From assembly GCF_008831545.1 (NCBI RefSeq), contig NZ_CP044523.1, positions 682,001 through 746,000 on the forward strand: a DNA stretch of 64,000 nt. Reading direction: 5' to 3'. Source of the DNA: Halorussus halophilus (GTDB taxonomy: Archaea; Halobacteriota; Halobacteria; Halobacteriales; Haladaptataceae). The notes beneath the pieces are model-generated. The model worked only from the letters and a program-made list of their open reading frames with translations, did not search any database and was not told the origin of the DNA. Position numbers and translations under genes: made by a program. Numbering within the stretch: position 1 is the stretch's first letter; the number at the start of each line of letters is the position of its first letter. This document shows, piece after piece, positions 32,291 to 41,683 of the stretch.

Positions 32291-34735
32291 TTATCGACGA
32301 CTCGGGTCGGTCTCTCGTTGCTGGTTTACCTTCTCGGCGGCTTCGTGCATGAACTGCTCTTGGGCACTGAGACGCGGTCTGCCCTCGGGACGACACTGCT
32401 CGTAGCTACCGTCGGCGTTCATCCGCCAGCGCTTCGTGTTGTCGGAGAACAGTGTATCGAGGACGTGGTCGAGTCGGTCCTGCAGCCCCGAGTCCTCGAT
32501 AGGCGTGACCGCTTCCACGCGGTTGTCGAGGTTTCTGGTCATCATGTCTGCCGACCCGATGTAGTAGCCCGGGTCGTCGTTCTCGAAGTGCCAGATGCGG
32601 GAGTGTTCGAGGAACCGACCGACGATGCTGTAGACCGAGACGTTCTCGCTCACCGTCTCTAAGTCGGGGCGAAGCCGGCAGATGTCTCGAACGAGAAGGT
32701 CAACGTCTACGCCTGCCATCGACGCTTCGTACAGTTCCGCGACGATTTCGGGGTCTTCGAGGCGGTTCGCCTTGGCGACTATCTTCGCCGAGTCGCCGTT
32801 ACGGGCATTCTCTGCTTCGTTCCGGATGAGTTCCACGAACCGCTCGCGCATGTTGCCCGGTGCGACCAGTAGCTTGCGATACTCCTTGTGCAGCGAGTGG
32901 CCCGTGAAGTAGTTGAACAACTTCACGAGGTCTTGGCCCACGTCCCGGTCTGCAGTGAGCAGTCCGAGGTCTTCGTACTGCTTGGCGGTCTCGGAGTGGT
33001 AGTTGCCGGTGCCGACGTGCGAGTAGATTCGCACGCCGTCGTGGTGGCCGACTTGTGCGACTCCGCCGTTCGGGTCGTTATCGGCCACGTCGGACTCGTC
33101 GCGCACGACCAGCGACGTCTTGGTGTGGGTCTTGTAGCCAATCGTCCCGTAAGCGACGTGGATGCCCTCCGCTTCGAGCTTCTTGGCCCACTCCAAGTTG
33201 TTCTGCTCGTCGAATCGGGCTTTCAGTTCGACCATCACCGCGACCTGCTTGCCGTTCCGGGCCGCGTCGATGAGCGTCTGAATGACCTGTGAGTCACTCG
33301 CAGTACGGTAGATTGCCGCCTTGATGGCGAGGACATTTGGGTCGTTGGCGGCTTCTTCGAGGAACTGCTGGACCGTGCCGGTGAAGGAGTGGTACGGGTG
33401 GTGGACGAGGATGTCGCCAGACCGAATCTCGTCGAAGATGTTCACCTCGTCCGGCCTATCGCTCGTCAGTCGCGGGTGGGGCTTGGGCGTCCAGTCGTCC
33501 AACTTCAGGTCCGGTCGGTCGAGGTCGAGAAGGGTCATGAACTCGCGGAAGTCGAGGGGTCCTCGGCGTTCGAAAACCTCACGCTCGTCCAGGTCGAGTT
33601 TGTCCGTCAGCAGGTCGCGCATCTCCGACCGCGCATCGTCTTCGATTTCGAGTCGGACGACGGTGGCGAACCGCCGCTCTTCGATGACCTCCTCTATCAT
33701 CTCGATGAGGTCCTCTGCGACCTCCTCGTTCCGACCGACTTCGGCGTTCCGGGTGACGCGGAACGTCGAATAATCCACGATTTCGACGTTCGGGAACAGC
33801 AGGTCGAGGTTGTCTGCGATGACGTCTTCGAGGACGACGAACCGGTCGGAAGCGGTTTCGAGTGGATTACTCTCGCCACTCCGGTCGTTCTCCTCGCCTT
33901 CGTGGGCGTCACCGACCGGAACTAGTCGCGGTTGGTTCTGTGGCACCTTGACTCGCGAGAACTTCGGCGCTGCGCCTTCCTCTTCGCGGGTCAGCACCGC
34001 GAGCGAGAGGCTCAGGTTCGAGATGTGCGGAAACGGATGCGCGGGGTCGAACGTCAGCGGCGTCAGCGTCGGCAGGATAGAACTCTCGAAAAACGCTCGA
34101 AGCTCCTCGCGTTCGCCGTCAGTGAGGTCGTCGTAGTCCAGTATCTCGACGCCGTGTTCGGCCAGCGCCGGGCGAATCTCCTCGTGGTAGCACTCCGTCT
34201 GGCGCTCGAACATCGGTCGCGCCATCGCCAGCACTTCGTCCCACTGTTCGCGAGGTGTCCGGCCGTCCGGCGTCTGTTCGGTCACGCCTGCGGCCATCTG
34301 CTGTTTCAGCCCACCGACGCGCTTGCGGAAGAACTCGTCTAAGTTCTTCGTGAAGATGGCGAGGAACTTCACCCGCTCAAGTAAGGGGTTGCGCTCGTCC
34401 AGTGCTTCGTTCAGGACTCGCTTCTGGAACTCTAGTTCGCTGAGTTCCCGGTTGAGGTAGTACTCCGGGTCCAAGAGGTCGATTTCGTCGTGAGAGTCGG
34501 ACGGCTCTTTCGGAAGTTCAGGCGACGGTTCAGGAGTCTCGGCGTCCGATGTGGCGTCCGAAAGAACCGAACTAGACTCGTCGGCCGGGTCGGCGACCGA
34601 GTCGTCGGTCGAGTCGGCGACCGAGTCGTCGGGGTCGAGTCGGTCCTCTGGAGTGGTTGGCTCGTCGCTCGAAGCTTCAGTCGAAGCGTGGTCGTCGATC
34701 TGTGCGTCGTCAGAAATTGGTTGCTCGCCGTCCAT
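32291..34735 (-). CDS. ppk1: Polyphosphate kinase
   Basis: An 814-residue Ppk1. The usual core is about 700; the extra ~90 N-terminal residues are an acidic, low-complexity region (repeated DDSVAD). The core starts EYYLNRELSELEFQKRVLNE, continues with IFTKNLDEFFRKRVGGLKQQ, the HVGTGNYHSETAKQYEDL active-site segment with the phospho-His, and the catalytic-domain text SDSQVIQTLIDAARNGKQVA. It makes long-chain polyphosphate from ATP. A phosphatase gene starts upstream and ends 2 nt before its start, so they form an operon. Confidence 0.93.
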   Translation of the reverse strand: MDGEQPISDDAQIDDHASTEASSDEPTTPEDRLDPDDSVADSTDDSVADPADESSSVLSDATSDAETPEPSPELPKEPSDSHDEIDLLDPEYYLNRELSELEFQKRVLNEALDERNPLLERVKFLAIFTKNLDEFFRKRVGGLKQQMAAGVTEQTPDGRTPREQWDEVLAMARPMFERQTECYHEEIRPALAEHGVEILDYDDLTDGEREELRAFFESSILPTLTPLTFDPAHPFPHISNLSLSLAVLTREEEGAAPKFSRVKVPQNQPRLVPVGDAHEGEENDRSGESNPLETASDRFVVLEDVIADNLDLLFPNVEIVDYSTFRVTRNAEVGRNEEVAEDLIEMIEEVIEERRFATVVRLEIEDDARSEMRDLLTDKLDLDEREVFERRGPLDFREFMTLLDLDRPDLKLDDWTPKPHPRLTSDRPDEVNIFDEIRSGDILVHHPYHSFTGTVQQFLEEAANDPNVLAIKAAIYRTASDSQVIQTLIDAARNGKQVAVMVELKARFDEQNNLEWAKKLEAEGIHVAYGTIGYKTHTKTSLVVRDESDVADNDPNGGVAQVGHHDGVRIYSHVGTGNYHSETAKQYEDLGLLTADRDVGQDLVKLFNYFTGHSLHKEYRKLLVAPGNMRERFVELIRNEAENARNGDSAKIVAKANRLEDPEIVAELYEASMAGVDVDLLVRDICRLRPDLETVSENVSVYSIVGRFLEHSRIWHFENDDPGYYIGSADMMTRNLDNRVEAVTPIEDSGLQDRLDHVLDTLFSDNTKRWRMNADGSYEQCRPEGRPRLSAQEQFMHEAAEKVNQQRETDPSRR

Positions 34736-34737
34736 GC

Positions 34738-35478
34738 CTAAAACGCGGGCGAGTGGTCGCTCTCGGTATCGACGATCTTGTCGTCACTCCGCCCTTGGTA
34801 CGTTTCGAAGGCAGGAACGGTAATAACGTCGTCGCCGAAGTAGTCGTAGGCGGTCAACTGGCCGCCGTAGACGCATCCGGTGTCGAGCGCGACTGCGTGG
34901 TCGCGCTCCATCGGTGCTTCGTGGACCGTGTGACCGAAGAAGACGCGTTGTGGTCCCTGGAAGTCGTCGTACCAGAACGGGCCGTCGTACGAACTTCCCT
35001 CGGCGTACGGCGCGCGCATGTTCAGCAACTCCTGCGGGTCGTGGTCGGCGTACTCCTGCTTCGGGTCGATGCCACCGTGGACGACCATCGCACCCTCCCA
35101 CGAGATGACGAGCGGGAGCGAGTGGACGAACTCTGATAGCTTCTCGGAGAGACCGATGTCCTTGTCGCCGCGAACGAGTTTGTCTTCGTTGTTTCCCAGC
35201 ACGCTCTTGACGTTCTCGCGCTCTTTCACGAGTTCGAGGACACCCGCGCTGTCTGGACCTTTTCGGACGAGGTCGCCGACGAGGACGACCAGTTCGTCGT
35301 CGCGCAAGTCGAGTCTGTCGAGCAACTGCTCGAACTCCGCTCGACAGCCGTGTACGTCCCCGACGACGTAGATTTCTTCCCACTCTTCGACGTCGATGCG
35401 CTCGTGTCGAGGCTCGACGCCTTCCCCGAAGGTCGGTCGTGCGTCGCTCTCGCGTCGCTTTAGCTGTGGGGCGCTCAT
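34738..35478 (-). CDS. PPP-family metallophosphatase
   Basis: A 246-residue serine/threonine-phosphatase-type enzyme. Metal-binding motifs are in order: GDVHGC (near 41), GDLVRKGP (near 68), GNNE (near 95, replacing the common GNHE), MVVHGGID (near 130) and FFGHTVH (near 180). The His-to-Asn change in GNNE is notable since that His normally acts as acid, but ApaH-like and other members vary there. It is the first gene of the ppk operon; an action on phosphoproteins, polyP or diadenosine nucleotides is equally possible. Confidence 0.85.
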   Translation of the reverse strand: MSAPQLKRRESDARPTFGEGVEPRHERIDVEEWEEIYVVGDVHGCRAEFEQLLDRLDLRDDELVVLVGDLVRKGPDSAGVLELVKERENVKSVLGNNEDKLVRGDKDIGLSEKLSEFVHSLPLVISWEGAMVVHGGIDPKQEYADHDPQELLNMRAPYAEGSSYDGPFWYDDFQGPQRVFFGHTVHEAPMERDHAVALDTGCVYGGQLTAYDYFGDDVITVPAFETYQGRSDDKIVDTESDHSPAF

Positions 35479-35770
35479 GACAATGTAGTTTCCTCTAGGT
35501 TGAGCGGGCCGCTATTAACTCATTGCTAATAGACATATATAGGGCTTCAGGGCGGGGTTGTGAGTGGGGTTGGCATAGTCCGGTAGCTCGAACGACTCCG
35601 CCTCCGCTCCGAATGCTCGCAGTTCCGATACTACAACCCGTGGCTGAAAGATGCGAATCAGGGACAACGAGGACAGTAGTCACTCTGCAAGAAGTTGAGT
35701 CCGAAAGTTAAGGGGCTGGGGAGGAATTTTTGCCCCGTTTCCCTCCGACAAGCGCCGTCGGGAATTGGGA

Positions 35771-35844
35771 TGGGCCAACGCGGATTTGAACCGCGAACCT
35801 CCCGGTTATCAGCCGAGCGCTCAACCTGATTGAGCTATTGGCCC
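35771..35844 (-). tRNA. tRNA-Ile (anticodon GAU)
   Basis: 74 nt. Acceptor GGGCCAA pairs with TTGGCCC and the discriminator base is A. Anticodon loop CTGATAA gives GAU. T arm GCGG-TTCAAAT-CCGC. No integration scar is seen at its 3' end. The flanking 35479-35770 has no gene. Confidence 0.95.
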
Positions 35845-35981
35845 AGGTGAGCGCATCTAATCGTTGCGCCGTCGAAGGTTTAAGGGTTTCTTTTCGGGGC
35901 GACTTCGAGAGAGTTTCACGTTGCGAAAGAAGGTGACAGACCGGCGTTCCTGCGCGCGATTTCGTACCTCGTCGAGACTCA

Positions 35982-36539
35982 CTACGCCTGCTCGTCGTCG
36001 TCTTCGAACTCGATGTCGTACGAGTCGTCGTCCATCCGGTAGGTGTCGCCAGAACTACCACCGGACGACCCGCTACTGCCTGTCGAACCAGCGCCCGCGC
36101 CGGACGCCGCGTCCTCGGGGTTCGGGAAGCCGAAGGTGTAGACGTTCCCCGTCGCGAAGCCGCCGGTCTTCTTCTCGACGTAGGGTTTGACGACCCACTT
36201 CTGGACGGCTTTGCGGACGACGATGCGCGACGGCGGGAACGCGAGCAGGAACCCGACCGTGTCGGTGACGAGACCCGGTGTCAGCAGGAACGCACCCGCG
36301 GCGATGAGGAGCGCGCCGTCGGTCAACTCGTCGGTCGGGACCTCTCCTTTCCCGAGGTTCTTCTGGAGTTTTCGAATCGTGTGTCGGCCCTCTGCTCGGA
36401 CGAACACCATCCCGACGAGCGCAGTCAGCACGACCAGGGCGACGGTCAGCACTGGCCCCAGTTCCGTCGCCACGTAGACGAGGAACAGGGCGTCGAGGAA
36501 GGGGATGAGCAGTAGTCCGGCCAGTATCCGCTTCACCAT
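35982..36539 (-). CDS. FxsA family membrane protein
   Basis: A 185-residue protein of the FxsA family. It shows the family's start MVKRILAGLLLIPFLDALFL, the cytoplasmic loop with GRHTIRKLQKNL, and DGALLIAAGAFLLTPGLVTD, the most conserved part, then a basic region. Four membrane helices. The Gly/Ser tail (about 145-170) and acidic end are haloarchaeal additions. FxsA in bacteria relieves phage exclusion when overproduced; here its role is unknown. Confidence 0.85.
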   Translation of the reverse strand: MVKRILAGLLLIPFLDALFLVYVATELGPVLTVALVVLTALVGMVFVRAEGRHTIRKLQKNLGKGEVPTDELTDGALLIAAGAFLLTPGLVTDTVGFLLAFPPSRIVVRKAVQKWVVKPYVEKKTGGFATGNVYTFGFPNPEDAASGAGAGSTGSSGSSGGSSGDTYRMDDDSYDIEFEDDDEQA

Positions 36540-36639
36540 TTTCGTGTCTGGTTAGCGGTTCCGGGGCTAAAACCCTTTAGGTGCGAAGGGGTTCGGCGGA
36601 GGAGAACTGCGACTCGTCTCGTTCAAAATCCACCCTTGC

Positions 36640-38091
36640 TCACTGCGTTCGCTTCGGGCGGATTTTGAACCCGTACCGCGTCACGCCCTCCTGCGTGTAG
36701 ATTCGTCGAATCGTCGTCTCGATAGCATCACCGATTTCCACCGACTCTGCGCTCGGCCCGACGACCTGTGCGGGGATGCTCACGCTTCTACCGTCGGGGC
36801 CGTCCAGTGCGACCACGGCCACGCCAAAGTCACCCGACTGCGCCTGTTGCTCGGCGAACTCCGGCGGTGCGCCACCCTGCGAGATTGTCGTCGCGGCTTC
36901 GACAGTTCCGGTGCCAGTCAGTGGCACGTCGTCGTACGACTCGACCAGCGTCTTGCAGGCGTTGCACGCTCCCTCCGGCGGGAAGTTCAGCGCGCCACAG
37001 TCAGGACATTTACCAGCAATCAAGCGATGGCGTTGGTCCAACGTTCGCCGCCACGAGGGGACGCTGACGTAGGCGCCGCCACCCGAAGGCGGGCCTGAAG
37101 TCACCTCGCCGCGCTTGCGGAGGTACTCGGGGTAGTTTATCCGGTCGTCGCCTTCGAGTGAGAGCGAAGCGGGAATCTCCACGCTGGCGCTCTCCACGAC
37201 CAGCGCGTCCGCGCCCGCACCGCTCCCGTAGGCGACCGCGAGGACGCGCTCGTCGCCTCTCGCGAGGGCTTTTGCGAGTCCGAGCGGAACGCTGGCGGCA
37301 CCGGTATCGCCGAGTTCGTGAACTGTCACGCCGCGCTGAATTCCGTCTGTGCTTACGCCGAGCGCACCTGCCGCGCGGTAGGGCAGTTTGCCGTTCGGTG
37401 CTTGCACGACTGCGGCGTCGAGTTCGTCGTCTCCAATCTCGATTCGTTCGGCTGCGTTCCCGAGCGTCTCGGTGAACGCTTGCCGGTCGTAGCTCGTGAC
37501 GCCAAGTCCTTCGACGGCCTCACTGCCGGACTGCCGGAAGCGCGTGCCGGGGTACTCGTTGGCGTACTCTGCTCGCTGGGTGATTTCGGCCCCATCGTTC
37601 TCTCCGAGGACGAACGCGGCCGCACCTGCACCTGCGGCGTGGTCCTCCGCGCTGTCCGGTTCGCCGCGCGGGCAGTCGCTGGCAACGACGAGGCCGACCC
37701 CCGAACTTTCGTCTTCCCACGGTCCGGCCGAAAGTGCGGCGTCCAATGCCCTCGTCCCGGCGCGCGTGCTACCGGTGAAGACGTGGCGCGTCGCGTCGTC
37801 GCGCACGTCTAACATGCCACCGAGTCGCGCTGTCAGGTCTTCTTCGGCGAATGGCGGCGTCGTGGACGCGAACGCGAAGAACGCCACGTCGTCGCCGTCG
37901 CGACCTGCCGCGTCGAGCGCTCGACTCGCGGCCTCGTAGGCCATCGTCACGGCGTCTTCGTCGGCGTCGGCGACGGCCTTCTCTTCGACTCCGGGGGCGT
38001 GGAACTGCCCCCACGCAGACTCGAACTCCTCGGCGGTGATGCGGAACTGGGGAGCGTACGCGCTGACGGCTTCGATTTTCGGGAGAGTCAT
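36640..38091 (-). CDS. HMG-CoA-synthase-like / DUF35 zinc-ribbon fusion
   Basis: A 483-residue two-part protein. Residues 1-330 are thiolase-fold, HMG-CoA synthase/3-ketoacyl-synthase III-like (TGSTRAGTRALDAAL, VASDCPRGEP, GAAAFVLG); residues 335-480 are a DUF35 OB-fold with a rubredoxin-like zinc ribbon (CPDCGALNFPPEGACNAC). DUF35 proteins channel acyl-CoA between a thiolase and HMG-CoA synthase. The usual catalytic Cys in the first domain is not evident: SDCPRGEP is the only nearby Cys, so it may be a non-condensing partner. Overlaps the thiolase gene stop by 4 nt. Confidence 0.8.
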   Translation of the reverse strand: MTLPKIEAVSAYAPQFRITAEEFESAWGQFHAPGVEEKAVADADEDAVTMAYEAASRALDAAGRDGDDVAFFAFASTTPPFAEEDLTARLGGMLDVRDDATRHVFTGSTRAGTRALDAALSAGPWEDESSGVGLVVASDCPRGEPDSAEDHAAGAGAAAFVLGENDGAEITQRAEYANEYPGTRFRQSGSEAVEGLGVTSYDRQAFTETLGNAAERIEIGDDELDAAVVQAPNGKLPYRAAGALGVSTDGIQRGVTVHELGDTGAASVPLGLAKALARGDERVLAVAYGSGAGADALVVESASVEIPASLSLEGDDRINYPEYLRKRGEVTSGPPSGGGAYVSVPSWRRTLDQRHRLIAGKCPDCGALNFPPEGACNACKTLVESYDDVPLTGTGTVEAATTISQGGAPPEFAEQQAQSGDFGVAVVALDGPDGRSVSIPAQVVGPSAESVEIGDAIETTIRRIYTQEGVTRYGFKIRPKRTQ

Positions 38092-39272
38092 TCTGCCACC
38101 TCCTGTTCCCGCTCTTTTTCGAATACGTGAACGACGGCCGCACCACCGCTCCCGCCGACGTTGTGAGTCAGGCCGCGAGTCGCGCCCTCGACCTGTCTGT
38201 CGCCTGCCTCACCTGAGAGCTGTTTGAACGCCTCTGCGACCTGTCCCGCGCCGGTCGCACCGATTGGATGTCCCTTCGATTTCAGCCCACCGGAGGTGTT
38301 GACCGGTATCACGCCGTCGAGGGCGGTCGCGCCCGATTCGGCGAGTTCGCCTGCTTGCCCCGGTTCGCAGAAGCCCAAGTCTTCGTAGGCCAGCAACTCC
38401 GCGATGGAGAAACAGTCGTGGACTTCCGCGAAGTCGAGGTCCCCCGGTTCGATTCCGGCCCGGTCGTAGGCGGTCTCGGCGGCGCGCTGGGAGGACTCGA
38501 TGCCGGTGTAGCTGTCGCGCTGGAAGAGTCCCACGGCGTCGCTCGCGGCACCGACGCCCGCGATTCGAATCGGGTCGTCGGTGTACTCTGTGACGACGTC
38601 TTCGCTAACGACGAGAGCGGCGGCCGCCCCGTCCGTAGTCGGACAGCAGTGATACAGCGTGAGCGGGTCTGCGACCGTCTGGGCTGATTCGGCGTCCTCT
38701 AAGGAGCATTCGAAGCCCAACTGAGCGTGGGGGTTCTTCGCGCCGTTGCGGTGGTTCTTCACCGCGACGTGGGAGAGTTGCTCGCTGGTCGTACCGTACT
38801 CGGCCATGTGTGCGTCGGCCATCTGGGCGTAGACGCCAGCGAATGTGGTTCCCGAGAGTCGCTCCCACTCGGTCTCGCCCGAAACGCCGAGCCAGTACTT
38901 CGTGGCGTCGCTCGACGTGTCGGTCATGATTTCGACGCCACCCGCTAACACCACGTCGGCCATGCCGGAGCGAACGGCTTGAACGGCCTGTCTGACCGCG
39001 TATCCAGAGGCCGCACAGGCGTTCTCGACCCGAGTCGTAGGAATGCCGTGCAGGCCGACGTGTTCGGTCGCGGCAGGTCCCGAAAGTCCGAGTTGTCGGC
39101 CGCCGACTCCGAGCGTGCCGACGACGGCCTCGTCCACGTCGTCGGCGTCGATGCCATTCGGCACCGACTCCGTCGCCCGCTCGAAGGCGGTGCGAAACAG
39201 CGACCGGTAGCTTTCGTCGGGGAACGACCCGAAGTCAGTCTGGGCCGCACCGACGAGGTAGGCGTCGCGCAT
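38088..39272 (-). CDS. Thiolase family protein (acetyl-CoA acetyltransferase-like)
   Basis: I use ATG 39272 (MRDAYLVGAAQTDFGSFPDE), 394 residues; the longer frame runs over a histidine-kinase relic. Active-site Cys in VENACAASGYAV, His in AEVHDCFSIAEL, and the GGLKSKGHPIGATGAGQ glycine-rich motif with its His are all present. It is of the SCP2/archaeal type that partners with HMG-CoA synthase and DUF35 proteins. Its stop overlaps the ATG of the fusion gene (ATGA). The pair could form an acyl-CoA condensing complex; substrate unknown. Confidence 0.9.
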   Translation of the reverse strand: MRDAYLVGAAQTDFGSFPDESYRSLFRTAFERATESVPNGIDADDVDEAVVGTLGVGGRQLGLSGPAATEHVGLHGIPTTRVENACAASGYAVRQAVQAVRSGMADVVLAGGVEIMTDTSSDATKYWLGVSGETEWERLSGTTFAGVYAQMADAHMAEYGTTSEQLSHVAVKNHRNGAKNPHAQLGFECSLEDAESAQTVADPLTLYHCCPTTDGAAAALVVSEDVVTEYTDDPIRIAGVGAASDAVGLFQRDSYTGIESSQRAAETAYDRAGIEPGDLDFAEVHDCFSIAELLAYEDLGFCEPGQAGELAESGATALDGVIPVNTSGGLKSKGHPIGATGAGQVAEAFKQLSGEAGDRQVEGATRGLTHNVGGSGGAAVVHVFEKEREQEVAE

Positions 39273-39386
39273 GCCTCGACTGTGGGGGCCGCTCTGGAAA
39301 TAATTGCCGTTGTCAACTGGTTTGGTTCCGGTAGTTATGCCTCGTGTCCCTTCGTCTGTACAGCCCACCTGGTCGTCTCGACGTAC

Positions 39387-39560
39387 GACGACAACAAAGC
39401 GAGTGTCTTCGAATCGGGCTACTCCACGAGCGACGGCGGTGCCGGACTCGGCCTCTCTATCGTCCGGCAACTCTCGGAGGCCAACGGCTGGGACACGTCG
39501 GTCGCCGACGCAGATAACGGTGGTGCCCGCTTCGAGTTCACTCGCGTTCGGACCGAGTAG
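39387..39560 (+). pseudogene. Relic of a sensor histidine kinase C-terminus
   Basis: A plus-strand frame reads ASVFESGYSTSDGGAGLGLS, then IVRQLSEANGWDTSVADA and ends FEFTRVRTE at a stop. This is the F and G2 boxes and last helix of a HATPase_c domain. The N-box, dimerisation and sensor parts are missing, and the sequence just upstream is not kinase-like. It is the only trace of the gene, in the space between the thiolase and the PaaK-like gene. Confidence 0.7.
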
Positions 39561-39611
39561 CCGGACAGTAGCCAAACAGTTTTGCTACTCTCTCACAAAC
39601 CACCAGACGAC

Positions 39612-40898
39612 ATGCCTTACAACGAGGTAGAAACTGCCTCCCGCGACGACCTCCGAGCGCTTCAGGACGAACGACTCGCGGACGTCGTCGAGTACGCCTA
39701 CGAGAACGTCGAGTTCTACCGCGACGCGTTGGACGAGGCTGGCGTCTCGCCCGCCGACGTCGAGAGCGTCGAGGACATCTCGAAACTCCCGTTCACGACG
39801 AAGGAGGACTTTCGTGCTGAGTACCCCGACGGCCTGTTCGCGGTCGACCACGCGGACGTCAAGCGGATTCACGCCTCCTCGGGAACCACCGGGAAGCCGA
39901 AGATCGTCGCCTACTCCGAGGACGACCTCGGCGTCTGGCGCGAGGTGATGGCGCGCTCGCTGTACGCCGCCGGAATCCGAGCGGACGACGTGGTGCAGAA
40001 CGCCTACGGTTACGGCCTGTTCACCGGCGGTCTGGGGTTCCACGATGGCGCCGAAGAACTCGGTGCTTGCGTCATCCCGACCGGCGGAGGCAACACCAGC
40101 AGGCAACTCGACATGCTCCAAGACTTAGAGAGCGACGTGCTGTCCTGCACGCCGTCGTACTGCCTCTATCTCGCGGAAGTCGCCGAAGAACGCGGTATCG
40201 ACCCGACCGACCTCCCGCTCTCGACGGTCGTCATCGGTGCCGAACCGTTCACCGACCCGATGCGCAAGGAGATAGAGGAAGCCCTCGACGTGACTGCGGT
40301 GGACGTGTACGGCCTCTCGGAAATCATCGGCCCGGGCGTCTCTATCGAGTGTGAGCACGCACAGGAGGGTCTTCACGTCTGGGAGGACCACTTCTACCCC
40401 GAAGTGGTGGACCCCGAGACTGGCGAACCTGTCGAGGAAGGCGAGCGCGGCGAACTCGTCCTCACGACGCTGACGAAGCAGGCTCTCCCCGTCCTGCGAT
40501 ACCGTACCGGCGACATGACCCGCCTCGACTACGAGAAGTGCGAGTGCGGCAGAACTGCGGTTCGGATGGACAACGTGACCGGGCGCGCCGACGACCTACT
40601 CATCGTCCGCGGGGTCAACGTGTATCCGAGCCAAATCGAAGAGGTCATGCTGGACTTGGACGCCGTCGCGCCCCACTATCGCATCGACCTGCGGCGTGAA
40701 GGCAATCTGGACCAGATGGAGATAACGGTCGAGTACCACGAAGACTTCGAGGACAGTCCCGCGGAGCTACGCGACCGCATCGAGGCGCGACTCGACGAGA
40801 TTCTCGACGTGTCCCCAGACGACCTCTCCGTGGTCGAACCCGGCGACTTAGAGCGGACAGAAGTCGGGAAGGTAAAGCGCGTGTTCGACCACCGCTGA
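39612..40898 (+). CDS. paaK: Phenylacetate-CoA ligase family protein
   Basis: ATG 39612 (MPYNEVETASRDDLRALQDE), 428 residues. AMP-binding P-loop SSGTTGKPKIVAY (about 88-100), adenylate motif VDVYGLSEIIGPG, YRTGDMTRL and TGRADDLLIVRGVNVYPSQIEE are all there, with the four Cys/Glu-type residues near KCECG that are common in this family. It activates an aromatic or aryl acid with ATP and CoA. No other phenylacetate-degradation genes are near, so the real substrate may differ. The symbol reflects family only. Confidence 0.85.
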   Translation: MPYNEVETASRDDLRALQDERLADVVEYAYENVEFYRDALDEAGVSPADVESVEDISKLPFTTKEDFRAEYPDGLFAVDHADVKRIHASSGTTGKPKIVAYSEDDLGVWREVMARSLYAAGIRADDVVQNAYGYGLFTGGLGFHDGAEELGACVIPTGGGNTSRQLDMLQDLESDVLSCTPSYCLYLAEVAEERGIDPTDLPLSTVVIGAEPFTDPMRKEIEEALDVTAVDVYGLSEIIGPGVSIECEHAQEGLHVWEDHFYPEVVDPETGEPVEEGERGELVLTTLTKQALPVLRYRTGDMTRLDYEKCECGRTAVRMDNVTGRADDLLIVRGVNVYPSQIEEVMLDLDAVAPHYRIDLRREGNLDQMEITVEYHEDFEDSPAELRDRIEARLDEILDVSPDDLSVVEPGDLERTEVGKVKRVFDHR

Positions 40899-40909
40899 AA
40901 GCGAGCAAC

Positions 40910-41611
40910 TCAGTCGTTCACGCTCACGGCACCGAAGGCGGCGAACCCGGTGACGACGAGGTCAACGTCCTCGTGCTCTTCTTCGCGGCGAGGGCGCTCG
41001 TCCTCGGCCGCGCCGAACAGCGGCAGCACGTCCATCTGGACGTTCCAGTCTTTGGGGACGACGATTTCGACGCCGCCGAAGGCCGCGGTCGCGCTGATTC
41101 GTGCGGGGCCACTGCCGCCCTCGATAGCCGCGTCGCGGAGGTCGAGTTCGACGCCGCCGAACAGGGCGGTGAGGTCCGCACCAGCGAACGACTTCGACGT
41201 CGCGCGCTTCTCGCTCCCGCCGAACAGCGCGACTGCCGAGACGAACTCGTCACCGACTGCCTTGGTCTTCGCGCGGACTCTGCCGAGTAGGATAGAGACG
41301 CCGAAGACGACGACTAACAGTGGCCAGAGTTGTGCGAGGTCGCCCGCGGCGACGACGTCCAGCGCGACGAGTTGCCACGCACCCGCGACCAGTACTATCA
41401 CTAGCGGTCCCGCGACGTTCCGGAAGTCGCTGGCGAGGAGCGCGTAGACGCCCACGAGGACGAACAGCGACGGGACATAATCGAGCAGGAAGCCGGTGTC
41501 GTACAGGTCGGTCGTGTTCAACAGGAGTAGCACTCCAAGTAGAACGACGAGCGCACCGAGGATGGTCTGGCTAGCTGGCCTGCGTCCAGAGTATCGTGAA
41601 GTAGTTGCCAT
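40910..41611 (-). CDS. LiaF-like membrane protein
   Basis: A 233-residue protein: four membrane helices in the first 110 residues (LGALVVLLGVLLLLNTTDL, VPSLFVLVGVYALLAS, PLVIVLVAGAWQLVAL, LWPLLVVVFGVSILLG), then a cytoplasmic beta-rich domain with three repeats of A-x-FGGxE (VALFGGSEK, LTALFGGVELDLRD, TAAFGGVEIVVPKDW). This is the LiaI/LiaF-TM plus LiaF domain; bacterial members modulate envelope-stress kinases. No kinase is next to it. Confidence 0.8.
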   Translation of the reverse strand: MATTSRYSGRRPASQTILGALVVLLGVLLLLNTTDLYDTGFLLDYVPSLFVLVGVYALLASDFRNVAGPLVIVLVAGAWQLVALDVVAAGDLAQLWPLLVVVFGVSILLGRVRAKTKAVGDEFVSAVALFGGSEKRATSKSFAGADLTALFGGVELDLRDAAIEGGSGPARISATAAFGGVEIVVPKDWNVQMDVLPLFGAAEDERPRREEEHEDVDLVVTGFAAFGAVSVND

Positions 41612-41683
41612 GTAACTAGTACGTCGGATTCAGAGATAAGATTATACTGGGATTCTCGGCACCTGAGAATCTCTACACCCAAA

